Shown here piece after piece: positions 8,634 through 12,037 of a stretch of DNA of 12,037 nucleotides (positions within the stretch are counted from its first letter, which is position 1; the number at the start of each line of letters is the position of its first letter). The stretch lies in the NCBI GenBank assembly GCA_016185875.1, contig JACPMS010000076.1:1-12037 (forward strand), written 5' to 3'. The notes below the pieces were generated by a model. It was given only the letters and a program-made list of their open reading frames with translations. It was not told where the DNA came from and searched no databases. Source of the DNA: Candidatus Woesearchaeota archaeon. GTDB taxonomy: Archaea > Nanobdellota > Nanobdellia > Woesearchaeales > GW2011-AR4. Position numbers and translations under genes: made by a program.

Positions 8634-8636
8634 ATA
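8627..8636 (+). promoter_or_regulatory. TATA-like box for tRNA-Pro
   Basis: TATTTAAATA overlapping the stop codon of the surface protein gene, centred 30 nt upstream of the first tRNA base at 8662. Appropriate spacing for an archaeal tRNA promoter. Confidence 0.6.
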
Positions 8637-8699
8637 AGAATGTAGAAACCTGCTTGTTGTCGGGGCTGTAGTATAGCTAGGTAGAATTGGCCCTTGGGG

Positions 8700-8774
8700 A
8701 GAGCTGCGAAGTCAGTCTCGCACCTTGCGGGGCATAAAGCCCCGAGTGCTCACTACGTTCGCAAATCTCTGAAC
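8700..8774 (+). other. tRNA-Pro intron 1 (position 37/38, 75 nt)
   Basis: Canonical archaeal intron site. A bulge-helix-bulge can be drawn: anticodon stem as outer helix, 3' bulge AC|T (8773-8775), 4-bp central helix TTGG (8694-8697) with CTGA (8769-8772) including two wobbles, and 5' bulge GG|A (8698-8700). The inner helix next to the 5' bulge is weak, so the exact ends could move by 1 nt. The intron folds on itself: GCGAA (8706-8710) with TTCGC (8758-8762), GCAC (8720-8723) with GTGC (8746-8749), and a terminal hairpin CGGGGC/GCCCCG (8728-8733/8739-8744). No C/D-box guide motif was seen. Confidence 0.72.
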
Positions 8775-8789
8775 TGGGTCCGACCCGTG

Positions 8790-8812
8790 ACAGCCTTCAA
8801 AAGCTGCGGTAA
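8790..8812 (+). other. tRNA-Pro intron 2 (T arm, position 53/54, 23 nt)
   Basis: A near-canonical bulge-helix-bulge predicts exactly the cuts that the cloverleaf requires. Outer helix CGA (8781-8783) with TCG (8814-8816); 3' bulge AA|T (8811-8813); central helix CCCG (8784-8787) with CGGT (8807-8810), three pairs plus one C-U mismatch; 5' bulge TG|A (8788-8790); inner helix CAGC (8791-8794) with GCTG (8803-8806); loop of 8 nt. Cutting between bulge positions 2 and 3 removes 8790-8812 and joins G53 to T54 of a standard TTCGAAT loop. Non-canonical T-arm introns are known from some archaea, mainly Thermoproteales. Confidence 0.77.
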
Positions 8813-8832
8813 TTCGAATCGCGGCAGCCCCA

Positions 8833-8839
8833 TTTCTTT
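8833..8839 (+). terminator. T-rich tract after tRNA-Pro
   Basis: TTTCTTT immediately follows the discriminator base. Archaeal transcription often ends at T-runs; this short one is a plausible 3' end for the tRNA precursor. Confidence 0.35.
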
Positions 8840-8910
8840 CTAACTGAATTATAAAAACGCCGTAACACAAACCGATGACTTACGGATTACTTTGGGTTAA
8901 AATTGAGAAC

Positions 8911-8918
8911 TTATAAAG
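8911..8918 (+). promoter_or_regulatory. Orphan TATA-like box upstream of two hairpins
   Basis: TTATAAAG in the non-coding stretch between the tRNA and the toxin gene. No gene of ordinary length follows. Predicted transcription start is near 8940, just before an 11-codon ORF (8942-8977) and the first hairpin. Confidence 0.35.
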
Positions 8919-8958
8919 CGGGCAGTATGGAACAAGATTAAATGGAAGTTTTCCGTTA

Positions 8959-9000
8959 TTGTCAACCACAAAAATAAATGGGTTTAGTTGTGGTTGACAA
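8959..9000. repeat. Perfect 13-bp inverted repeat (hairpin 1)
   Basis: TTGTCAACCACAA (8959-8971) and its exact reverse complement (8988-9000) around a 16-nt loop. A perfect 13-bp match at this spacing in non-coding DNA is unlikely by chance. Confidence 0.9.
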
Positions 9001-9004
9001 GATA

Positions 9005-9050
9005 GCCGCCAACAAATAATTTGTAATACCTAACTACTTTGTTGGTCGGC
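9005..9050. repeat. 12-bp inverted repeat with one bulge (hairpin 2)
   Basis: GCCGCCAACAAA (9005-9016) pairs with TTTGTTGG-T-CGGC (9038-9050), T9046 bulged, loop of 21 nt. It starts 4 nt after hairpin 1 ends. The two stems share a CAAC/GTTG core. Confidence 0.85.
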
Positions 9051-9061
9051 CATAAAAACAA

Positions 9062-9424
9062 TTATTTTTTCCTATATCCCAATTTCCTGTTGTACTCATC
9101 GTGATTCATAAATTCAAGCAGAACCGAGATAATTTCAAACTCGTTTCCTACTATAGTATAAATCATTCTCCAATAATCTGGCAAGTTTATTTTCCATAGG
9201 TTGCTAACGCCATACTCCCCAACATACTCTTTTGGGATTTGTCCTTTAGGAATCTGGATTCCCCTGTGCATGTCTATTAGAAGATTGTCTTTCTCCCTCT
9301 CAATTGCTTTGAGGAGCTGTTTATGGAACTTGCTATCCCTTTCTTTTATTGCTTCGCGGAGCTGTTTCAATTGCTCCTCAAATACGGGTGAATACTTTAC
9401 CCGTATTGCTTTTGAAGTTCTCAC
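9062..9424 (-). CDS. RelE/ParE-superfamily toxin
   Basis: Probable toxin of a type II toxin-antitoxin pair. Family members are small proteins that cleave ribosome-bound mRNA or poison gyrase; which applies here cannot be told. Seen: an N-terminal strand RVKYSPVF, two charged helices rich in Lys/Glu, then the family's C-terminal beta pattern SNLWKINLPDYWRMIYTIVG with a conserved-looking Arg, a final strand EIISVLLEF, and NHDEYNRKLGY, which aligns with the H/Y end of the RelE fold. Start choice: the GTG at 9424 gives 120 aa, lies 4 nt after the antitoxin stop and has GAGG 9 nt upstream. A GTG at 9442 (126 aa, overlapping the antitoxin) is also possible. Co-transcribed with the antitoxin, whose gene comes first, the usual order. 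Confidence 0.82.
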   Translation of the reverse strand: MRTSKAIRVKYSPVFEEQLKQLREAIKERDSKFHKQLLKAIEREKDNLLIDMHRGIQIPKGQIPKEYVGEYGVSNLWKINLPDYWRMIYTIVGNEFEIISVLLEFMNHDEYNRKLGYRKK

Positions 9425-9428
9425 AGAA

Positions 9429-9689
9429 TTAAGCCTCAACACTGCTTTCCAGCAATTTTTTCATCTTGGGGCTTTCGTTGTGCACCCAAAGAACACCTTT
9501 GCTTCCAATCATGATAACCCCTTTCTCTTCCAGATAATTAAGGATGATGTTGAGGGTTTGTCTCATCACCTGCTTAGGCAGTCTTCTTTGGATTTCGCTT
9601 TTGGATATTGCAAGCTCTGCATTCTTGAGAACTTCCTCTACCATCAGCACAGTATCCAGTCTTGGGTAATGCAAAACTTCTTGCGCCAT
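9429..9689 (-). CDS. Winged-helix antitoxin of the RelE/ParE-type pair
   Basis: 86-aa protein reading as a winged helix-turn-helix: VEEVLKNAE, then SKSEIQRRLPKQVMRQTLNIILNYLEEKGVI (recognition-helix region about 32-58), then a wing IGSKGVLWV. The charged C-terminal tail (SPKMKKLLESS) would be the toxin-neutralising part. The N-terminal PRLDTVLMVEE is a motif I associate with archaeal antitoxins of this type, from memory. The start at 9689 is fixed by AGGAGGT 4 nt upstream. Antitoxins of this type normally bind their own promoter; the duplicated 13-bp AT-rich element just upstream is a candidate operator. Confidence 0.8.
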   Translation of the reverse strand: MAQEVLHYPRLDTVLMVEEVLKNAELAISKSEIQRRLPKQVMRQTLNIILNYLEEKGVIMIGSKGVLWVHNESPKMKKLLESSVEA

Positions 9690-9693
9690 TTAT

Positions 9694-9700
9694 ACCTCCT
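9694..9700 (-). promoter_or_regulatory. Strong Shine-Dalgarno of the antitoxin gene
   Basis: On the - strand AGGAGGT, 4 nt before the ATG at 9689. It contrasts with the leaderless-type starts of most neighbours. Confidence 0.75.
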
Positions 9701-9740
9701 ATATATAAATGTATCATTATATAAACTTATATATAAATGT
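9700..9740 (-). promoter_or_regulatory. TA-operon promoter with duplicated 13-bp element
   Basis: Two exact copies of TATATATAAATGT (+ strand) at 9700-9712 and 9728-9740, 28 bp apart. On the - strand the distal copy is well placed as TATA box (transcript start about 9705, short leader carrying the SD). The proximal copy overlaps the start site and SD and could be an operator through which the antitoxin represses. Because the element is AT-rich, a chance duplication is possible. Confidence 0.45.
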
Positions 9741-9767
9741 TTCGGTTTAACTATTGTTTTGGGTTAA

Positions 9768-10214
9768 TCACACCACTCCAATATTCTCCTCCTTAATAGT
9801 ATTAAGAACAAGCTTTGTTTCTGTCCGTTCAACAAACTCATAAGTCTGCAGCTTCTTCAGAAAATTGTCCATAAGCCTTCTTGTCTTAAACCTCGCAAGA
9901 ACTACAGCGTCAAATGCTCCCGTAATGTCATAAACAGCAAAAACATTTGGATGCATGGCAATCTTTTTCTCAACATCAAACAACTTTCCTTTTGAAATCC
10001 TTATTTCTATTATTACCTCAACATCATATCCAGCTTTTTCGTAATCGAGTTTTGCAGTGTAATTTTTGATTATGCCTTCTTTTTCCATTCTTTTTATATG
10101 ATGCATCACAGTCGCTACAGAAACATGTACTTTCCTGGCTATTTCTCTTAACGAAAGCCTGGAATTACCTATAATGACATTCAGTATTCTTTCATCGGTT
10201 TCTTCCAATTGCAT
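9768..10214 (-). CDS. Lrp/AsnC-family transcriptional regulator
   Basis: 148-aa regulator of the feast/famine type. N-terminal helix-turn-helix (about residues 5-50): DERILNVIIGNSRLSLREIARKVHVSVATVMHHIKRMEKEGII. C-terminal RAM/ligand-binding domain (about 63-140) with the family strand pattern VEVIIEIRIS, HPNVFAVYDITGAFDAVVLARF (residue G99 in the effector-binding loop) and FVERTETKLVL. Length is typical. These proteins form dimers or octamers and bind AT-rich palindromes, often their own promoter; the ligand here is unknown. The ATG at 10214 lies 27 nt from a TATA-like box. It is divergent from the 117-aa gene and upstream of the TA pair on the same strand (78-bp gap), so either may be a target. 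Confidence 0.93.
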   Translation of the reverse strand: MQLEETDERILNVIIGNSRLSLREIARKVHVSVATVMHHIKRMEKEGIIKNYTAKLDYEKAGYDVEVIIEIRISKGKLFDVEKKIAMHPNVFAVYDITGAFDAVVLARFKTRRLMDNFLKKLQTYEFVERTETKLVLNTIKEENIGVV

Positions 10215-10234
10215 TTTCTGTTTGTTTATTTTAT

Positions 10235-10246
10235 GTTATATTTATG
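10235..10246 (-). promoter_or_regulatory. TATA-like box for the Lrp/AsnC gene
   Basis: AT-rich box, CATAAATATAAC on the - strand, centred about 27 nt upstream of the ATG at 10214. Leaderless-type spacing, no SD. Confidence 0.5.
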
Positions 10247-10254
10247 GTATATTT

Positions 10255-10301
10255 TTAAACAAATATTTAAAATTTGCGGTTTTAAATGATGTTTTGTTTA
10301 A
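10255..10301. promoter_or_regulatory. Nested palindromes, candidate Lrp/AsnC operator
   Basis: Two dyads in the divergent promoter region. First, an imperfect 17-bp palindrome, CAAATATTTAAAATTTG, at 10260-10276. Second, a perfect 9-bp inverted repeat, TTAAACAAA (10255-10263) and TTTGTTTAA (10293-10301). They lie immediately upstream of the regulator's TATA box, and AT-rich palindromes suit Lrp-family proteins. Whether they control the regulator, the 117-aa gene or both is inference. Confidence 0.4.
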
Positions 10302-10315
10302 GAAAAGTGGGAAAA

Positions 10316-10326
10316 AGTATAAATAT
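10316..10326 (+). promoter_or_regulatory. TATA-like box for the 117-aa gene
   Basis: AGTATAAATAT, about 68 nt before the ATG. It implies a leader of roughly 40 nt that carries the SD. A second AT-rich box at 10359-10369 would give a start too close to leave room for the SD and is less likely. Confidence 0.45.
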
Positions 10327-10373
10327 ATGTTAAAAGCTCATTCTTAGTGGGAATTTTTGTAAATATATTTTAC

Positions 10374-10382
10374 AGGAGGTGG
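10374..10382 (+). promoter_or_regulatory. Strong Shine-Dalgarno of the 117-aa gene
   Basis: AGGAGGTGG, 6 nt before the ATG at 10389. It decides the start in preference to the nearby downstream ATGs at codons 4 and 5. Confidence 0.8.
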
Positions 10383-10388
10383 TTATAA

Positions 10389-10742
10389 ATGATACCTATG
10401 ATGTCAAGACCCAGTAATGGAAAAAGTGTTTTTGAATCAACAGCTTCTGAACTTGGTGATATAGTTTTGAAAGATAGAACACCAAAAGCAGCGAGGGCTT
10501 ATCTTGGATGGGTAGCTTGGCTAGGACCTGAACTTTACCAACCTCCGCAAGAGGTATTGGGGACTGCTCTGGACTTAGCTGTGCAGGATATGGAAAATGC
10601 AAAACTTCCTCCAATAAATCAAAATCCAAATTATGAATTTTTTCGAGATGTAGCAGCACGATACGGGTTAAATGCTAGAGCAGATCAATATAATTCTAGA
10701 ATTATACCAGTGGAGGCTACTATTGAACAAGAATTGAATTGA
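10389..10742 (+). CDS. Hypothetical protein, 117 aa
   Basis: Not recognised. The protein looks soluble, with no signal peptide or membrane segment. Predicted features: a polar N-terminus, a helix with KAARAYLGWVAWLGPEL (about 33-49; three aromatic residues), a second helix EVLGTALDLAVQDMENAK (about 55-72), a Pro/Asn-rich turn PPINQNPNYEF, and a third helix FRDVAARYGLNARADQYN. It has no cysteines and no catalytic signature. The best translation signal in the window and its own promoter strongly support a real gene. It is transcribed divergently from the Lrp/AsnC regulator across a palindrome-bearing region, so regulation by that protein is plausible. It is separate from the following operon, which has its own promoter. 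Confidence 0.78.
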   Translation: MIPMMSRPSNGKSVFESTASELGDIVLKDRTPKAARAYLGWVAWLGPELYQPPQEVLGTALDLAVQDMENAKLPPINQNPNYEFFRDVAARYGLNARADQYNSRIIPVEATIEQELN

Positions 10743-10778
10743 AGATTATAAATAAATTTAATACCTGATAACATAATC

Positions 10779-10787
10779 TTTTTAAAC
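10779..10787 (+). promoter_or_regulatory. TATA-like box for the ribL-VKOR-DoxX operon
   Basis: TTTTTAAAC centred about 26 nt upstream of the ATG at 10809, in the 66-bp gap after the 117-aa gene. No SD; a leaderless operon transcript is likely. Confidence 0.55.
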
Positions 10788-10808
10788 ATCTTTGTTTCTC
10801 TTTCTCCA

Positions 10809-11210
10809 ATGAAAACAGTAATGTGCGCTGGCACTTTTGATACAATACACCCTGGGCATTTGTTTTATCTCTCGGAAGCAAAAAAATATGGAGATAAATT
10901 GATAGTGGTTGTTGCAAGGGACGGGACTTCAGAGAAATTCAAGGGCAAAAAACCTTTTCATAATGAAAAGGAAAGGCTAGAAGCTGTTAGGATGCTCAAT
11001 ATAGTGGATGAAGCTGTTTTGGGCAGGCAAGGCAATATTTTTGATATTATCAAGGAAATAAAGCCTGATGTAATCTGCCTGGGATACGACCAAAATGTGC
11101 AGAAACAGCAGCTGGAAGATGAATTAAAGAAAAGAGGCATCAAAGCTGATGTGATAAGGGTAGGCGCTTATATGCCCCATATGTATAAAAGCTCAAAGAT
11201 AAGAAAATGA
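10809..11210 (+). CDS. ribL: Cytidylyltransferase-like nucleotidyltransferase, probable FAD synthetase
   Basis: 133-aa HxGH-superfamily nucleotidyltransferase, probably transferring AMP (or CMP) from NTP to FMN to make FAD, as described for archaeal RibL. Seen: the N-terminal strand and loop AGTFDTIHPGHLFYL (7-21) with HPGH at 14-17; an NEKERLEAVRML helix (52-63), typical of the TagD/RibL group; the strand PDVICLGYDQN (86-96); and the C-terminal KSSKIR (127-132), the counterpart of the ISSTxIR nucleotide-binding motif. Length is close to the family's usual 130-150 aa. Substrate is not provable from sequence: glycerol-3-phosphate cytidylyltransferase and other archaeal members share these motifs. 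Its stop overlaps the start of the next gene (ATGA), indicating translational coupling and a link to the redox membrane proteins that follow. Confidence 0.85.
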   Translation: MKTVMCAGTFDTIHPGHLFYLSEAKKYGDKLIVVVARDGTSEKFKGKKPFHNEKERLEAVRMLNIVDEAVLGRQGNIFDIIKEIKPDVICLGYDQNVQKQQLEDELKKRGIKADVIRVGAYMPHMYKSSKIRK

Positions 11211-11608
11211 ATCCGCTGTATTTGACAATTTTAGCGTTGACTGGGTTTGCAGTATCATTTTATATTTATTATTCCAAAAAAAATAATAAAAAATTATACT
11301 GTGTCATAGGGGAGGATTGCGATGCAGTTGTCAAAAGCAGATATGGAAAAACTTTCGGAATAGAAAATACAGTTCCTGGCATGCTTTATTTTGTTTTAGT
11401 TTTCATATACGGAATTGTTCTATTTTTAAATCGAAATATTTTTAAAGAGACATTCATTTACTATTTTATAGTGATTGCAAGCATCGGCTCTGTTTTGTTT
11501 TCACTCTACTTAACTGGCGTGCAGGCGCTTGTCCTGAAAAAGTGGTGCGAGTACTGCATTGTTTCGTCAGTTGCATCATTGTTGATTTTGATTGTGCTTA
11601 TCTTATAG
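11207..11608 (+). CDS. VKOR-family membrane thiol oxidoreductase
   Basis: 133-aa integral membrane protein of the vitamin K epoxide reductase family, which (like DsbB) passes electrons from thiol oxidases to membrane quinone and so drives disulfide formation outside the cytoplasm. Seen: four hydrophobic segments (about 4-21, 56-74, 83-102, 114-133); the outer-loop Cys pair C32 and C38 (YCVIGEDC); the following DAVVKSRYGKTFGIENTVPGMLYF, typical of the family; and the active CxxC, WCEYC with C114 and C117, at the start of the last helix. All four catalytic cysteines are present. No fused thioredoxin domain, so a separate partner is expected elsewhere. Start ATG at 11207 overlaps the upstream stop by 4 nt. 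Confidence 0.92.
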   Translation: MNPLYLTILALTGFAVSFYIYYSKKNNKKLYCVIGEDCDAVVKSRYGKTFGIENTVPGMLYFVLVFIYGIVLFLNRNIFKETFIYYFIVIASIGSVLFSLYLTGVQALVLKKWCEYCIVSSVASLLILIVLIL

Positions 11609-11611
11609 AAA

Positions 11612-12031
11612 ATGGCAAAAAACAGCTTAAGCCAATGGTCATTAACACTGCTAAGGGCAGTCTTGGGATTTATCTTCGCTTATCACGGCTATCTTAAGCT
11701 TTTTGTGCCAGGCGGCTTCACAGGCACTGTGGGCTTTTTCACCTTGCTGAAAATCCCTGTTCCCCTTTATTCAGCGCTTCTTGTTTCTGTTGTCGAGTTT
11801 GCAGGAGGAATATTCTTATTGCTGGGAATGATTACAAAATGGAGCTCTTTATTTTTAATAATAGATATGCTGGTTGCATTTTTCATGGTTCATCTGAAAA
11901 ACGGCTTTTCAGTTTCAAAAGGCGGTTACGAGTTTGTGTTGGTGCTTTTGGCAGGATTGGTTGTTGTATTAGTCAATGGAGCGGGAAGAATTTCTCTTGG
12001 AAAATTACTTAAGAATAAGTATTTGAAGTGA
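11612..12031 (+). CDS. DoxX-family membrane protein
   Basis: 139-aa membrane protein of the DoxX/DoxD-like family: about four hydrophobic segments (9-27, 51-72, 76-94, 104-124). The N-terminal LLRAVLGFIFAYHGYLKLF (about 13-31) is the family's signature with a conserved-looking His and Lys, followed by VPGGF, a second helix with VEFAGGIFLLLG, and a later SVSKGGYEFVLVLL. Length is typical. The biochemical role is unsettled: DoxX proteins are linked to thiol-stress complexes and some to quinone-linked oxidoreductases. It starts 3 nt after the VKOR stop, so it is co-transcribed, which fits a thiol/quinone role. The gene is complete; the window ends 6 nt later. Confidence 0.9.
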   Translation: MAKNSLSQWSLTLLRAVLGFIFAYHGYLKLFVPGGFTGTVGFFTLLKIPVPLYSALLVSVVEFAGGIFLLLGMITKWSSLFLIIDMLVAFFMVHLKNGFSVSKGGYEFVLVLLAGLVVVLVNGAGRISLGKLLKNKYLK

Positions 12032-12037
12032 ATTGGC

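Larger units (their letters stand above)
8662..8832 (+). tRNA. tRNA-Pro (anticodon GGG) with two introns
   Basis: The acceptor stem GGGGCTG (8662-8668) pairs perfectly with CAGCCCC (8825-8831), discriminator A at 8832, no encoded CCA. The D arm 8671-8687 is weak (one A-A mismatch) but has AGC..GG..A. The anticodon stem GGCCC (8689-8693) pairs with GGGTC (8776-8780); the loop is T32 T33 GGG(34-36) G37 T38. G37 and the GGG anticodon make this proline (codons CCC/CCU). The variable loop is CGAC. The T stem CCGTG (8785-8789) pairs with CGCGG (8820-8824) and the T loop is TTCGAAT (8813-8819). Removing 8700-8774 and 8790-8812 leaves a 73-nt tRNA. The proline identity depends on this intron placement. 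A reading without the second intron needs an 11-nt T loop (CTGCG/CGCGG stem) and was judged worse. Confidence 0.87.
8940..9068 (+). ncRNA. Candidate small RNA: two tandem hairpins ending in a T-run
   Basis: An arrangement that looks like a transcription unit: TATA-like box at 8911-8918, predicted start near 8940, hairpin 1 (8959-9000, perfect 13-bp stem), hairpin 2 (9005-9050, 12-bp stem with one bulge), then an A/T tail with TTTTTT at 9063-9068. It matches no RNA family I recognise (no SRP, RNase P, C/D or H/ACA signature seen). The first ATG after the box gives only an 11-residue peptide ending inside hairpin 1. Alternatives: a transcription terminator block between convergent units (tRNA on +, TA operon on -), or a remnant of a mobile element. 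Expression is not shown by sequence alone. Confidence 0.3.

Noticed and set aside
8804..8824. Reading the tRNA T arm as CTGCG/CGCGG without a second intron
   Set aside because: It gives an 11-nt T loop and leaves a long unexplained variable region; the alternative fits both cloverleaf and bulge-helix-bulge rules.
8662..8832. tRNA 3' end as an integration attachment site
   Set aside because: No second copy of the tRNA 3' end and no integrase gene were found in the window.
8833..8890. C/D-box sRNA (GATGA with a nearby 6-bp inverted repeat CCGTAA/TTACGG)
   Set aside because: The C-box match is partial and no D box (CTGA) follows at a suitable distance.
8959..9050. Tandem hairpins as integron attC sites
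   Set aside because: The AAC...GTT cores are suggestive, but the flanking bases do not fit RYYYAAC/GTTRRRY, there is no extrahelical-base pattern, and no integrase is in view.
1..12037. CRISPR array, insertion sequence or prophage
   Set aside because: No regularly spaced repeats, transposase, integrase or phage structural genes were seen.

Overview
This window looks like a chromosomal fragment of an uncultivated, AT-rich archaeon, most likely a DPANN-type lineage (Woesearchaeota/Pacearchaeota-like). Direct evidence: a family-B DNA polymerase with the archaeal motif set and a C-terminal PCNA-binding tail; a tRNA interrupted by bulge-helix-bulge introns; TATA-like boxes centred 26-30 nt before many start codons, as expected for archaeal leaderless transcripts; an Lrp/AsnC regulator; and an N-glycosylation-rich, membrane-anchored surface protein. 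The DPANN placement is inference from overall style, not from a search.

Layout. 1-2646 (-): isoleucyl-tRNA synthetase, cut at its C-terminus by the window edge. 2702-3466 (-): unrecognised 254-aa protein. 3527-5983 (-): DNA polymerase B. A short divergent promoter region (5984-6072) separates it from a large secreted surface protein on the + strand (6073-8633). That protein is broken into two reading frames by an apparent 1-nt deletion near 7160. 8662-8832 (+): tRNA-Pro(GGG) that I read as carrying two introns, one at the canonical 37/38 site and one of 23 nt in the T arm at 53/54. 8833-9061: no recognisable protein gene, but a TATA-like box followed by two consecutive strong hairpins and a T-run, a candidate small RNA or terminator block. 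9062-9689 (-): a type II toxin-antitoxin pair (RelE/ParE-like toxin, winged-helix antitoxin). 9768-10214 (-): Lrp/AsnC regulator. 10389-10742 (+): unrecognised 117-aa protein, divergent from the regulator across a palindrome-rich intergenic region. 10809-12031 (+): a tight three-gene unit of a RibL-type nucleotidyltransferase (probable FAD synthetase), a VKOR-family disulfide-forming membrane protein and a DoxX-family membrane protein.

How it fits together. The left half is housekeeping (translation, replication) plus a surface protein. The tRNA marks the start of a more accessory stretch (hairpins, TA pair, regulator, orphan gene). The right end is a likely redox/oxidative-folding operon in which a flavin-cofactor enzyme is co-transcribed with membrane thiol-redox proteins. 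Two start modes are visible: most genes look leaderless (TATA centre 26-30 nt from the start codon), whereas the antitoxin and the 117-aa gene have strong GGAGGT Shine-Dalgarno sequences.
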